Virus record (IMG/VR): IMGVR_UViG_3300042691_045055
Span: 1 to 63,190 of that record
Length of the DNA stretch: 63,190 nucleotides
Source of the DNA: a virus
Strand: one strand, 5' to 3'
Position numbers and translations under genes: made by a program. The notes under the pieces are model-generated. The model worked only from the letters and a program-made list of their open reading frames with translations, made no database searches and was not told the DNA's origin. Shown piece by piece: positions 1 through 8,577 of this stretch. The number at the start of each line of letters is the position of its first letter. The stretch's first letter is position 1.

Positions 1-33
1 ACAGTTTATCTATCGTGCGGGGTGGAGAATCAT

Positions 34-1302
34 ATGAGTTACTTGTTCAACGATTTGGTGGGTTTCAAAGCGGATGCGATTGACGGTTTCAATCGTCTTC
101 GAGTTTCCGAGCCATTTACGCTGTTTGATTCGCAACACCGCTATCAAGAAAACGACAAGTGGAGTACCATCACCGCCACGGGTGGAACACATTCATTCAA
201 CGCCAACGAAAGCGTCATCAATATGCAAATCGGCTTGACCGCTGGTAGCAAGGTGTACCGTGAAACCAAGCGTGTGTTTGCGTATCAACCCGGCAAGTCA
301 TTGTTGGTGCTGAACACATTTGCGATGAATCAACCGCACCAAAATCTGCGTCAACGAGTCGGATACTTCGGCGAGAAAAACGGCGTGTATTTTGAACAAG
401 ATGGTTTGACCGCATACATCACGCTTCGTTCGAATGTGACAGGAACCGTAGACAGCACCACTCGCCGAATTCCACAGTCAAGTTGGAACAGCGATACTTT
501 CGATGGCAACGGAGCAAGCGGTCGTGTGCTGAGTGTTACGGGTGCAAACATTTTCTGGATCGATGTGGAATGGCTTGGTGTTGGCGATGTGCGAACGGGT
601 TTCTTCGTAGACGGCAAGCCTGTGATTGCTCACACATTCCACAACGACAATCTCAACACCACCACCTACATGACAACCGCAACGCTTCCTATTCGTTACG
701 AACTTGAGTCTATCGGAACTGGTGTGACTGGAACCGTGAATGGTCAGGGTATCACGGGCGCAACCATGAAGCAGATTTGCAGTAGCGTGATGAGCGAAGC
801 GGGATACCAAGGATTCAGCCGACGATACAATGTAAGCACCGATGGAAATCCCAGAACGGGGATTTCGTTGACACAGTTGATTCCTATCATTTCGATACGC
901 TTGAGTCAAGACCGATTGGATAGTGTGATTGTTCCGTCCAACATCAGCGCATTGATTACATCGAGCAACCAAGCCGCAGGCACACGAGCGGTCGAGTACC
1001 GAGTTGTGTTGAATCCGGGTCTGTCGGGAGCATCGTGGCAAAAGCACTACAACGGAAATGTTGAATACGACCTTTCAGCCACATCAATCACCGCAACAGG
1101 AAATGATATTATCGGTGGATTTTTTGACCAAACTGGTGTTTTGGACATCTCTTCTGTTAACGACTTTAACTTTCAACTTGGACGCACTCAAACAAGCATA
1201 ACGGGAGCCACAGGAACAAGCGATGTGTTTACTCTTCTCATGCGAGCATTTCAAACTCAAACCGATGTGTCGGCTGACTTGAGTTGGTTCGAAATCATCT
1301 AA
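34..1302 (+). CDS. virion structural protein, likely tail fibre/appendage
   Basis: A 422-residue protein with no enzyme motif I recognise. It is rich in Gly, Thr, Ser and Asn, with alternating beta-type segments, and lacks a signal peptide or membrane helix. The N-terminus (LFNDLVGFKADAIDGFNRLR) resembles the opening of large virion proteins common in marine T4-like phages; that is recalled family knowledge, not a search. I start at the ATG at 34 rather than the in-frame GTG at 22, because GGTGGAG at 21-27 is well placed for the ATG. It is followed after 9 bases by another tail ORF, so it begins a run of appendage genes. Receptor-binding or fibre function is inferred from position and composition. 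Confidence 0.6.
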   Translation: MSYLFNDLVGFKADAIDGFNRLRVSEPFTLFDSQHRYQENDKWSTITATGGTHSFNANESVINMQIGLTAGSKVYRETKRVFAYQPGKSLLVLNTFAMNQPHQNLRQRVGYFGEKNGVYFEQDGLTAYITLRSNVTGTVDSTTRRIPQSSWNSDTFDGNGASGRVLSVTGANIFWIDVEWLGVGDVRTGFFVDGKPVIAHTFHNDNLNTTTYMTTATLPIRYELESIGTGVTGTVNGQGITGATMKQICSSVMSEAGYQGFSRRYNVSTDGNPRTGISLTQLIPIISIRLSQDRLDSVIVPSNISALITSSNQAAGTRAVEYRVVLNPGLSGASWQKHYNGNVEYDLSATSITATGNDIIGGFFDQTGVLDISSVNDFNFQLGRTQTSITGATGTSDVFTLLMRAFQTQTDVSADLSWFEII

Positions 1303-1311
1303 GGAGCAACT

Positions 1312-1557
1312 ATGGGGTTAGCATTTCCCGCAAATCCTTCGGTCGATCAGGTGTACACCTACGGTTATTCGAGTTGGCGTTGGGATGGTTACGCATGGAA
1401 TGCTTTTCCTTCGGCTATGTTACAAGTTCAGATTGTGGCTTCGGAAGTTTCTGTTTCTGCACCTTTAACTGGAAACTATGAAGGAAAAATCTGGTATAAT
1501 TCTGATGAAGGTAAATTTTACATTTATTATCAAGATAAGTGGGTTGGAGTTGGTTAA
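1312..1557 (+). CDS. small tail-fibre-like protein with aromatic W-x-W motif domain
   Basis: An 81-residue protein. Residues 4-31 (FPANPSVDQVY ... WRWDGYAWNAF) match the pattern of a short N-terminal module found on many phage fibre proteins: FP-x-x-P, a short turn, then W-x-W-D-G-x-x-W. The next gene starts with the same module ([11 protein letters not shown] ... [11 protein letters not shown]). The C-terminus (GKIWYNSDEGKFYIYYQDKW) is another motif frequent in such proteins. An SD (AAGGAG) overlaps the upstream stop codon. It is probably a small structural component or a free copy of the fibre attachment module. Confidence 0.55.
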   Translation: MGLAFPANPSVDQVYTYGYSSWRWDGYAWNAFPSAMLQVQIVASEVSVSAPLTGNYEGKIWYNSDEGKFYIYYQDKWVGVG

Positions 1558-1565
1558 TTTCTTTA

Positions 1566-1573
1566 GATAAATA
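1566..1573 (+). promoter_or_regulatory. possible T4-type late promoter (GATAAATA)
   Basis: GATAAATA matches the NATAAATA form of the T4 late promoter recognised by gp55. It lies in the short gap before the collagen-like fibre gene but ends only 6 bases before its ATG, so a transcript from it would be almost leaderless. One 8-mer in AT-rich DNA is weak evidence. Confidence 0.3.
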
Positions 1574-1579
1574 AACTAT

Positions 1580-3517
1580 ATGGCTGAATTAAGTTTTCCA
1601 ACTGGACCGTCTGACGGACAAATCTACGCACCAAATGGTACAACATCCGATTATTGGGTGTGGAACGATACTAATGGATATTGGCGTATTGTCCGAGTTC
1701 AAGTTTCTTCTTTGAATGGTCTTACGGGACCTGTTGAAGTTGCTGCTGGTTCTAATGTTACCGTCACAGTAGTAGGTCAGGCAATACAAATTGCTTCTAG
1801 TGGCGGTGGAGGTGGTGGAGGTAGTGGAACTACAGGACCAACGGGACCAACGGGACCAACGGGACCAACGGGAGACACTGGTCCTCAAGGTATACAAGGA
1901 CCAACGGGACCAACGGGACCAACGGGAGACACTGGTCCTCAAGGTATACAAGGACCAACGGGACCAACGGGAGACACTGGTCCTCAAGGTATACAAGGAC
2001 CAACGGGATCAACGGGAGACACTGGTCCTCAAGGTATACAAGGACCAACGGGATCTCAAGGCAACACAGGACCAACAGGACCTCAAGGAATCACAGGTCC
2101 AGTTGGAGATTATGTTATTAGTTTTAATGGTGCCACTGGCGTTATTGTTTACGCTCCACCCCTCGCCACATCAAGCGTCACGGGTGTCGCCTCGTTCAAC
2201 TCATCCGACTTCACGGTTTCATCGGGTGCTGTCAGTCTCACTAATACCGCCCGAACCAACACCGCCAACACCTTCACTAACTTACAGACATTCAACGCTG
2301 GTCTCAGCGCACAAAGTCTAAATGTCTCTCAAGGTGCGACCTTTGATGGCGACATTTCTTTTTTGAACAGCGCATCTTATACGCTTTTGGTTCAACCTCA
2401 AACTCGCTTTGAGGCTGATGTTACAATAGATGGAGCATCGCTTTCGGCGGCAGGCAACATTTATGTTGGCAACAATATCACTTTGACGGCAATAAGCGGT
2501 CAAGTGAATGCCACTACATTTGTGCAAGGTGGCAACAATGTGCTTGATTCGTCTAGTTCTGTTGCTTATACGGATGCAACCAACACCTTCTCGGAACGGC
2601 AAATATTTACTACTGGTATAACGGGCAATCTGTCGCTCAACAGCAACAAGATTACCGACCTGTTGACACCCACCAACACATTTGATGCCGCCAACAAATA
2701 CTATGTGGACAGCATCGCCGCAGGTCTCAACTACCATCCCAACTGCCATGTCGCCACAACTGTTGCGCTCGGTGCGACATACGACAACGGACTCACGGGC
2801 GTGGGTGCGTACCTTGAAGCGTTGGTGAACGGTTTCATTGGTCAGATTGACGGTCACACGGCTGATTTCAACGACCGCATTCTTGTGAAAGACCAAACAA
2901 GCAACATTGAAAACGGCATTTATTATGTGTCGCTTACAGGTAGCGCAAGTCAAAAGTGGAAACTGATTCGTGCCAGCGATGCTGACAACAGTATTCCGGG
3001 TCAGGTGGCAGGCGGCGATACGGTTTATGTTGAAGAAGGTATCACCAACGGCGGCGCAGGCTTTGTGTTGATTGGCACTTCGGGTGTGGGTCTCACGCTC
3101 GGAACCAGTCCCATCGTCTGGACGCAATACACGGGCGTGGATGTGACCACCGCAGGTAGCGGTTTAGTTAAGATCGGCAACACACTCAATGTGAATGTTG
3201 ACAACTCTACTATTCAGATTATCGGCGATGCACTTCAACTCGTCAACTCGTCGGTGTCGGTAAATGCGGGTACGGGACTCGGTGGTGGAGGCTCGGTTGC
3301 TCTTGGTTCGTCAGTCACGCTCTCTAACACTGGTGTGCTGTCGTTCAACGGCTCCACAGGTGCGATTACCTATGCTCCACCTCTTGCCACTTCAAGTGTG
3401 ACGGGTGTAGCGTCATTCAACCCGAATCACTTTTCGGTCAGCGTAACAGGAACAGTCAGCATCACGGGTTCGTATCAAACATCACTTTCAAGACCTTTCT
3501 TGTTCTCAGGAATGTAA
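1580..3517 (+). CDS. collagen-like tail fibre protein
   Basis: A 645-residue fibre protein. Residues 1-35 carry the FP-x-x-P/W-x-W module shared with the upstream 81-residue protein. A Gly-rich hinge near residue 75 leads into an unbroken Gly-X-Y tract at about residues 83-178 ([15 protein letters not shown] units), which should trimerise as a collagen-like stalk. Two related blocks containing [17 protein letters not shown] sit at about residues 191-207 and near the C-terminus. Between them is [10 protein letters not shown], a motif common in tail-fibre domains. The DNA under the Gly-X-Y tract is tandemly repetitive, so copy-number change is plausible. Receptor binding or fibre-shaft function is inferred from the architecture. 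Confidence 0.75.
   Translation: MAELSFPTGPSDGQIYAPNGTTSDYWVWNDTNGYWRIVRVQVSSLNGLTGPVEVAAGSNVTVTVVGQAIQIASSGGGGGGGSGTTGPTGPTGPTGPTGDTGPQGIQGPTGPTGPTGDTGPQGIQGPTGPTGDTGPQGIQGPTGSTGDTGPQGIQGPTGSQGNTGPTGPQGITGPVGDYVISFNGATGVIVYAPPLATSSVTGVASFNSSDFTVSSGAVSLTNTARTNTANTFTNLQTFNAGLSAQSLNVSQGATFDGDISFLNSASYTLLVQPQTRFEADVTIDGASLSAAGNIYVGNNITLTAISGQVNATTFVQGGNNVLDSSSSVAYTDATNTFSERQIFTTGITGNLSLNSNKITDLLTPTNTFDAANKYYVDSIAAGLNYHPNCHVATTVALGATYDNGLTGVGAYLEALVNGFIGQIDGHTADFNDRILVKDQTSNIENGIYYVSLTGSASQKWKLIRASDADNSIPGQVAGGDTVYVEEGITNGGAGFVLIGTSGVGLTLGTSPIVWTQYTGVDVTTAGSGLVKIGNTLNVNVDNSTIQIIGDALQLVNSSVSVNAGTGLGGGGSVALGSSVTLSNTGVLSFNGSTGAITYAPPLATSSVTGVASFNPNHFSVSVTGTVSITGSYQTSLSRPFLFSGM
1826..2107 (+). repeat. 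tandem DNA repeat encoding Gly-X-Y collagen tract
   Basis: A 30-base core beginning GGAGACACTGGTCCTCAAGG occurs at 1871, 1925, 1970 and 2015. The copies are separated by variable numbers of the 9-base unit GGACCAACG, giving periods of 54, 45 and 45 bases. All lengths are multiples of 9, so gain or loss of units keeps the Gly-X-Y frame. This looks like a recombination-prone length polymorphism in the fibre stalk. Confidence 0.85.
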
Positions 3518-3520
3518 TCT

Positions 3521-3850
3521 ATGGCAGACACGGTAAAAATCTTAGGTCAATCGGCTCCAAACGCCACAACCGAAACCGACTTGTATACGGTTCCCGCCGC
3601 CACAAGTGCGGTTGTGAGCAGTATCGTCGTGTGCAATCGTGGAACCACAAGCACCACCTTTCGCATCTCGGTAAGTCAAGCGGGTGCGGCTACTACAAAC
3701 AAAGACTACTTGTATGACGATATTACCATCGGCGGCATGGACACATTCGTGGCCACAATAGGCATCAGCCTTGCAACAACCGACAAGATTCGGGTGTATG
3801 CAGGCAACGCCAATCTTTCATTCAACGCTTTTGGAGTGGAAATCACATGA
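3521..3850 (+). CDS. small virion/tail protein, beta-rich
   Basis: A 109-residue protein with no catalytic motif. The sequence alternates short hydrophobic strands (AVVSSIVVCNRG, TTFRISVSQAG, DKIRVYAGNANLSF) in a pattern typical of small beta-sandwich phage decoration or fibre-associated proteins. It starts 3 bases after the collagen-like fibre stop and its stop overlaps the next start (ATGA), so it is co-translated with the fibre genes. Its role as a fibre accessory or virion protein is inferred from context. Confidence 0.5.
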   Translation: MADTVKILGQSAPNATTETDLYTVPAATSAVVSSIVVCNRGTTSTTFRISVSQAGAATTNKDYLYDDITIGGMDTFVATIGISLATTDKIRVYAGNANLSFNAFGVEIT

Positions 3851-4053
3851 TAATCGGAGCAAAAACAGTCATACATCAAGTGACTGAAAACGTCTTGGTT
3901 CCTTTGGATATACTTTCGGCGAACGAGGGTTCGGACAATATTATCCTAACCGCAACAGAATCGGGGCAAATCCGTGTTCAACTCAGCGGTTCATCAACCT
4001 TAGACAGAACTTTCAGTTTTCAAGACTTTTATAATCACATCGCATCCATATGA
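3847..4053 (+). CDS. small hypothetical tail-region protein
   Basis: A 68-residue protein that I do not recognise. It contains beta-type stretches (TENVLVPLDILS, SDNIILTATESGQIRVQLSG) and no Cys, signal peptide or membrane helix. It overlaps both neighbours by ATGA, which supports expression as part of the appendage operon. It may pair with the preceding 109-residue protein. Confidence 0.5.
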   Translation: MIIGAKTVIHQVTENVLVPLDILSANEGSDNIILTATESGQIRVQLSGSSTLDRTFSFQDFYNHIASI

Positions 4054-4661
4054 GCCACTCTTATACATCAAATGAATATCTTGTGCGAGGCGATACGGTT
4101 CTTAGTACGAACTGGTTTTCCAGCGTTGTGAACACCACAGTCAGCCTGACATCTCAATCCGCACATTGTTTCTATCTTGGCCCATCGCCATCCGCTTCTC
4201 TTACTGGTTGTGGTATTGCGATGTTTATGTCGGTGACGGGAACAGATGTCACATGGGCGGAAGCGGGTATTTGGAAGGGTTCTTATCCAGAATCATTAAC
4301 AACGGGTGTTCCTGCCACCGCCTCCGCTCCGTTTGCTCAAGCCGAATTGTTTCCGTCTTCGCTTTCAAGAATGGGAACCGTCAGCATCGTCAGCGGAACC
4401 ACAGGATTCAAAGCATTTGATTGCCCATTCAACGGTTCCACTTGCGCCATCGGAGATGAATTATGGGTTGCCGTTGGATTTTCAGCGAGTGTTTGTAGCA
4501 CTCTTTGGGCCACATCTGCAGAGTATATTCAGAGCGGTATGTATTTGACGGTTGCGTTGACCAATCAAAGATTGTCCGATATGACTAACCCCGCAACCAG
4601 TTTCGCTTATGGAGCGACAACGACATATGTTCCTCGTATTACGGTGAAATTGAATGGCTAA
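4050..4661 (+). CDS. tail appendage protein, paralogue 1 of 3
   Basis: A 203-residue protein that shares landmarks with the next two genes: an aromatic/charged motif WAEAGIWKG around residues 70-78, GDELWVAVGFSAS around 134-146, and SGMYLTV around 162-168. The order and spacing of these blocks are kept in the downstream genes, indicating tandem duplication followed by strong divergence. The composition is beta-rich, with no signal peptide. Its start overlaps the previous stop. It is likely a virion surface or fibre-tip component; no family name can be assigned from sequence alone. Confidence 0.55.
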   Translation: MSHSYTSNEYLVRGDTVLSTNWFSSVVNTTVSLTSQSAHCFYLGPSPSASLTGCGIAMFMSVTGTDVTWAEAGIWKGSYPESLTTGVPATASAPFAQAELFPSSLSRMGTVSIVSGTTGFKAFDCPFNGSTCAIGDELWVAVGFSASVCSTLWATSAEYIQSGMYLTVALTNQRLSDMTNPATSFAYGATTTYVPRITVKLNG

Positions 4662-5322
4662 TAACTCACTCAACAGAACACCTTTGGTAGTAGGCTCTCG
4701 TTTTGCGCCGAGTGGCGGTAGAGTTTGCGTTGACGGAACGACTTTAGCAACAGTGTCGGCTTACAGTTTTACCATGTCCTCCACATGGAGAGCCGTGTTT
4801 GTGGGATATGCTCCGATTACGGTCGGTGCTGTTTCCATGAACTTTTTCCTGAAGACACCTGCGAGTTATACTGGCGCACCTTCAAACTACTATATGGAAA
4901 TTGGTTTGTGTAAAGGATTATACAATTTTCAAATGAGTGGTGTGAATACTCTATCCGTTTTATCAACGGTAAATATTCAAGGGATCATCAACAGCACCAC
5001 TAACGGTGCTACCGCAGGATTGAAACGAATTGTTTTTGGACACACAGCGTCACCCATCACGGGCACGACAATATCCATCGGAACGCCGCTGTGGATTGTG
5101 TTCGGATACAACGCAACAGGTGGTACGGGTGTTGTTGCCCCAATTTTAACTGGCGGTGGATTTGACCCAAACGCATCGGGGATACTTTCAAGCGGACACG
5201 GCGCATCCGTGCTTGCCATATCAAATACCGTAGGACCAGGAGCAAATTTTCCAGTCATACCCGATGCCCCCACAAACAACTTTCCTTGGTTTTCGTTGAA
5301 ATATTATACAGGGAGAGCATAA
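4654..5322 (+). CDS. tail appendage protein, paralogue 2 of 3
   Basis: A 222-residue protein overlapping the previous gene by 8 bases. The paralogue landmarks are present in degenerate form: MEIGLCKGLYN (compare WAEAGIWKG) and IGTPLWIVFGYNA (compare GDELWVAVGFSAS). It is the most diverged of the three and has a Gly/Pro-rich C-terminus. It is probably a virion surface protein co-assembled with its neighbours. Confidence 0.5.
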   Translation: MANNSLNRTPLVVGSRFAPSGGRVCVDGTTLATVSAYSFTMSSTWRAVFVGYAPITVGAVSMNFFLKTPASYTGAPSNYYMEIGLCKGLYNFQMSGVNTLSVLSTVNIQGIINSTTNGATAGLKRIVFGHTASPITGTTISIGTPLWIVFGYNATGGTGVVAPILTGGGFDPNASGILSSGHGASVLAISNTVGPGANFPVIPDAPTNNFPWFSLKYYTGRA

Positions 5323-5915
5323 TGTCACACAATTACGCAGTTCCGTTTGATAATGTCAACAACACGACCAATACTTTTTTTTCATCGGCTGTTTTCAATG
5401 GAACAAGCAGTAGCGCAACATATCGCTCGCCCACAACCGCTGACGGAAAACAACCGTATTTTTATTACATGGGCATCGCAGGAATCAACAGCGAAAACGC
5501 CGAAGTTCAATACATCGTTGACACAGGAACCGCCGTGTCAATCAGTTGGGCTGAAATTGGAATATTCCGAGGCGATTTCACACTTGGCGGCGGTGCTTCG
5601 TTGACAAGACTCGGATATACCGACATTTCGGCGCAAGTGTATGGCGTTGGAACAGGCGTTGCAAACCGAAAGAAAGTAAATGTTACGCTTGACCCACCGA
5701 TAAAAGTTGGTGACCAACTTTGGGTTGCGGTTGGCATGAGCGCATCAACCATGTGTCAGTTTCATGGATATGCTCGCCCCGATGAAATACGGTCTGGTGT
5801 GTTTCAAACCATTACTGGAGGCGGCAGACCAAGCACTCTTTCGGTTCCCGTCACCACAACGGTCGTAACCAACCCTGCATTCTATGGCCATTATGTTAAT
5901 TTAAATTTAATTTAA
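5322..5915 (+). CDS. tail appendage protein, paralogue 3 of 3
   Basis: A 197-residue protein. I start at the ATG at 5322 (TAATG overlap with the previous stop); an in-frame upstream TTG at 5286 would add 12 residues inside the previous gene and has no advantage. The blocks WAEIGIFRGDF, GDQLWVAVGMSAS and SGVFQTI mirror those of the gene at 4050, so these two are the closer pair in the triplet. It ends just before the PAAR gene. Confidence 0.55.
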   Translation: MSHNYAVPFDNVNNTTNTFFSSAVFNGTSSSATYRSPTTADGKQPYFYYMGIAGINSENAEVQYIVDTGTAVSISWAEIGIFRGDFTLGGGASLTRLGYTDISAQVYGVGTGVANRKKVNVTLDPPIKVGDQLWVAVGMSASTMCQFHGYARPDEIRSGVFQTITGGGRPSTLSVPVTTTVVTNPAFYGHYVNLNLI

Positions 5916-5931
5916 AATATGGAGTTAACTT

Positions 5932-6216
5932 ATGCCTGCAGCTGTTAGAAAAGGTGATGTTTGCACGGGACACGGATGTTTTAGAAGTCGTCCTAATGCA
6001 CAAGCATCTAATAATGTTTTTATAAACGATCGCGGTGCGCATCGTTTAGGAGATTCATGGAAAAAACATTGTTGCGATTCGTGCCACATAGGTTTTCTTG
6101 CCAAAGGTTCTCCAAACGTTTTTGTGAACGATAAACCGCTAGGAAGAGTTGGTGACCCCATAACATGCGGTTCTTTTTGCTTGCAAGGCAGTTACAATGT
6201 GTTCTGCAACAGTTAA
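5932..6216 (+). CDS. PAAR-motif tail spike tip protein
   Basis: A 94-residue PAAR-domain protein. The N-terminus MPAAVRKGDVCTGHGC has the P-A-A-x-x-x-G-D start of the family. Repeated NVFINDRGAHRLGD and NVFVNDKPLGRVGD motifs form the short beta-turn repeats, and several Cys and His residues could bind the metal at the cone tip. PAAR proteins cap the central baseplate spike (T4 gp5.4 type) and sharpen it for envelope puncture. Its position immediately before the gp25 and gp6 baseplate genes fits. Confidence 0.85.
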   Translation: MPAAVRKGDVCTGHGCFRSRPNAQASNNVFINDRGAHRLGDSWKKHCCDSCHIGFLAKGSPNVFVNDKPLGRVGDPITCGSFCLQGSYNVFCNS

Positions 6217-6224
6217 TATAAATA
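6217..6224 (+). promoter_or_regulatory. T4-type late promoter (TATAAATA) before gp25
   Basis: An exact match to the T4 late promoter core, lying between the PAAR and gp25 genes and 12 bases before the gp25 ATG. The gp55-type sigma factor encoded at 39831 would be expected to use it. The short leader is a caveat. Confidence 0.55.
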
Positions 6225-6236
6225 ATATAGAAATTT

Positions 6237-6626
6237 ATGAGTAGAATAATAAACAACCGAGATTTAGACTTGAGTTTCACTCGTCACCCGTTTACAAACG
6301 ATGTTAATCAGTTTGTAGAGAGTGATAGCATCAAAAGATCATTAAGAAATTTATTGAGTTTTAAAAAATATGAAAAACCTTTTCATCCCGAAATAAGTTC
6401 GGGTATTTTTGATTCACTTTTTGAGAATTTTTCTCCATTGTTTGCTGATGCAGCCAAAACATTGGTAAAAAATTTAATTGAAAAGTACGAGCCGAGAGTC
6501 AATCTTTACGATGTTGTTTTTTTACCAAACATAGATGCCAATCGCATCAGTTTAACTTTAATATACACAATAGCAAACAGCACAACACCAGTAAATTTTA
6601 CATTTTCAATAGCAAGAAACAGATAA
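6237..6626 (+). CDS. 25: baseplate wedge subunit gp25
   Basis: A 129-residue protein close to the size of T4 gp25 (132). It belongs to the GPW/gp25 family, which joins the wedge to the hub and sheath: DLDLSFTRHPFTNDVNQFVE at the start, SIKRSLRNLL in the middle, and a C-terminal half with EPRVNLYDVVFLPN, where the family's conserved E-P-R occurs. It lies directly upstream of gp6, as expected for the baseplate module of T4-like phages. The start has only a weak SD, but the ATG is well placed after the late promoter box. Confidence 0.85.
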   Translation: MSRIINNRDLDLSFTRHPFTNDVNQFVESDSIKRSLRNLLSFKKYEKPFHPEISSGIFDSLFENFSPLFADAAKTLVKNLIEKYEPRVNLYDVVFLPNIDANRISLTLIYTIANSTTPVNFTFSIARNR

Positions 6627-6627
6627 A

Positions 6628-8574
6628 ATGGCAACAACAAATCTTAAAATCGACGCTTTAGATTTTGATGATATAAAAAATAATCTTAAACTCTATTTAA
6701 GAAGTCAAAATCAATTTAAAGATTATGATTTTGAAGGTTCTGGATTAAACATTCTTCTTGACGTTTTGGCTTATAATACACACTATCAAAGTTATTATGC
6801 TAATATGGTAGCAAACGAAACATTTTTAGATAGTGCTTTGCTAGACCCATCGGCAATATCTATAGCCAAACATTTGAATTATGTTCCCAAATCGTATCGA
6901 TCAGCGGTTGCTTATGTTGATGTTGAATTGTTTTTGGACGAAACTGATCCCGATGACGTTCCAATTATAGAAAGCATCATAAACAAAAACAAATTTATAT
7001 TGGCTGGAGAACAATTTAGCGGAGAAATCGGAAGCGAAACTTATTTGTTTAGTGCCACCAAAAATTTTCCAATAAGCTATGAAAATGGCTCTTATGTAGC
7101 TCGCGCAGTAGAAATAAAAGAAGGTGTAGACAAATCCACAACTTATGTTTACGATCCAAATTCAAATATCGATCAAAAATTTTTAATTCCCGATTTAAAT
7201 GTTGACACTTCTTCAATAATCGTAAGAGTTTCTCAATCAGTTACCAACAACACTGGTATCGAAACAATATGGACACAAGTTTCAGACATAAACAATTTGG
7301 ATACCGAATCGAAAGTTTATTTTTTACAACAAAATGCTGATAAATTATACGAAATATATTTTGGTGATGGTGTAATTGGCCAAAAACCAAATGCTGGTAA
7401 CGTAATTTCTATATTTTACAAAATTTGTAACGGATCGGCAGGAAATGGTATAGGTTTGAATGATACAGACACGCGAAGAAGCTTTAGATATTTAGAAAGA
7501 AACGCTTCACAAACTACTTTGTTGAAAAGTGCAGTTGATGGAAAGTATTCTTCATCGTTTGGTGGTAGCGAAAGCGAAACAATTCAATCGGTAAAATATT
7601 ATGCGCCAAGAAACTATCAAGCACAAGAACGTGCTGTCACTGCTGAAGATTATCGAGTAGTTTTAGCGCAACAATATGGCGATCAAGCCGAAGCTATTTT
7701 TGTTTGGGGCGGTGAAGACAACGATCCTCCTGTGTATGGAAAAGTTTATGTTTCAGTGAAACCAAAAAATGCAACAAAATTAACAGATTTGCAAAAATTG
7801 GCTATAGCTAAAAATATTCTCAAACAAAAAAGTATTGTTTCAGTTATTCCCGAAATAGTTGATCCAGATTATCTTTATATTGTTTTAGATTTAAATATAA
7901 AATACAATTCAGCCAAAACAACACTTGCAAAAGAAACACTCGAACAAAATATTAAAAATTTAATTTATGCGTATGGTGTTGAAAATATTGGAAAATTTGA
8001 TCAAGAATTCAACGAATCATTGTTTGTTTCGCATGTAAATGACAATTATAATCCTCCGGTAATATCATGCAATATAGATTTACAACTCACTAAAAAATTT
8101 GAACCAAATCTTACAACCATAACGAATTATACCATCAATTTTGACAACGAGTTGTATCACCCAATCGATGGCTTTACACCCATATTAAGTTCTTCTAGTT
8201 TTGGATATCAAGATGCCACAAGCACCGATACGCCAAAACCAAATGTGGATGTTAGTATGGATGATGATGGTAGAGGAAACATAAGAATTTATAAATTAGT
8301 GAATGGATCAAAAATTTATATAAATGAAACAGCAGGAACTATCGATTATACAACTGGAAAGATTAAACTTCCAAATTTTGTTCCTCAATATTTGAATCCT
8401 GAAACAAACACTACAATATCTTTGACTGTAATACCTAAATCAAACGATATTTCTGCTAGAAGAAATCAAATTTTACTTTTAAACAGCGAAGATATAACTG
8501 TAACAGCTACACCTCAAACTTTAAGATACGATCCTTATTCGGCATCTGCAACTGCATTCCGAGGAACCAATTGA
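6628..8574 (+). CDS. 6: baseplate wedge subunit gp6
   Basis: A 648-residue protein, similar to T4 gp6 (660). The opening (LKIDALDFDDIKNNLKLYLR, then DYDFEGSGLNILLDVLAYNT and a Y-Q-S-Y-Y-A-N-M-V-A-N-E block) is the conserved gp6/gpJ baseplate signature. The middle contains YEIYFGDGVIGQKP, typical of baseplate J-like proteins. gp6 dimers form the continuous ring of the wedge that rearranges at sheath contraction. It begins one base after the gp25 stop. Confidence 0.88.
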   Translation: MATTNLKIDALDFDDIKNNLKLYLRSQNQFKDYDFEGSGLNILLDVLAYNTHYQSYYANMVANETFLDSALLDPSAISIAKHLNYVPKSYRSAVAYVDVELFLDETDPDDVPIIESIINKNKFILAGEQFSGEIGSETYLFSATKNFPISYENGSYVARAVEIKEGVDKSTTYVYDPNSNIDQKFLIPDLNVDTSSIIVRVSQSVTNNTGIETIWTQVSDINNLDTESKVYFLQQNADKLYEIYFGDGVIGQKPNAGNVISIFYKICNGSAGNGIGLNDTDTRRSFRYLERNASQTTLLKSAVDGKYSSSFGGSESETIQSVKYYAPRNYQAQERAVTAEDYRVVLAQQYGDQAEAIFVWGGEDNDPPVYGKVYVSVKPKNATKLTDLQKLAIAKNILKQKSIVSVIPEIVDPDYLYIVLDLNIKYNSAKTTLAKETLEQNIKNLIYAYGVENIGKFDQEFNESLFVSHVNDNYNPPVISCNIDLQLTKKFEPNLTTITNYTINFDNELYHPIDGFTPILSSSSFGYQDATSTDTPKPNVDVSMDDDGRGNIRIYKLVNGSKIYINETAGTIDYTTGKIKLPNFVPQYLNPETNTTISLTVIPKSNDISARRNQILLLNSEDITVTATPQTLRYDPYSASATAFRGTN

Positions 8575-8577
8575 TAA

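Noticed and set aside
22-33. GTG start extending the first gene by four residues
   Set aside because: The SD GGTGGAG overlaps this GTG, and the ATG at 34 is correctly spaced from it.
1826-2107. CRISPR-like appearance of regularly spaced repeats
   Set aside because: Repeats are in frame, encode Gly-X-Y, and the intervening DNA is itself GGACCAACG units, not unique spacers.
1791-2321. 176-residue + strand frame with Q-R-D repeats over the collagen tract
   Set aside because: It is a shifted-frame reading of the Gly-X-Y DNA repeat, begins inside the fibre gene and lacks an SD.
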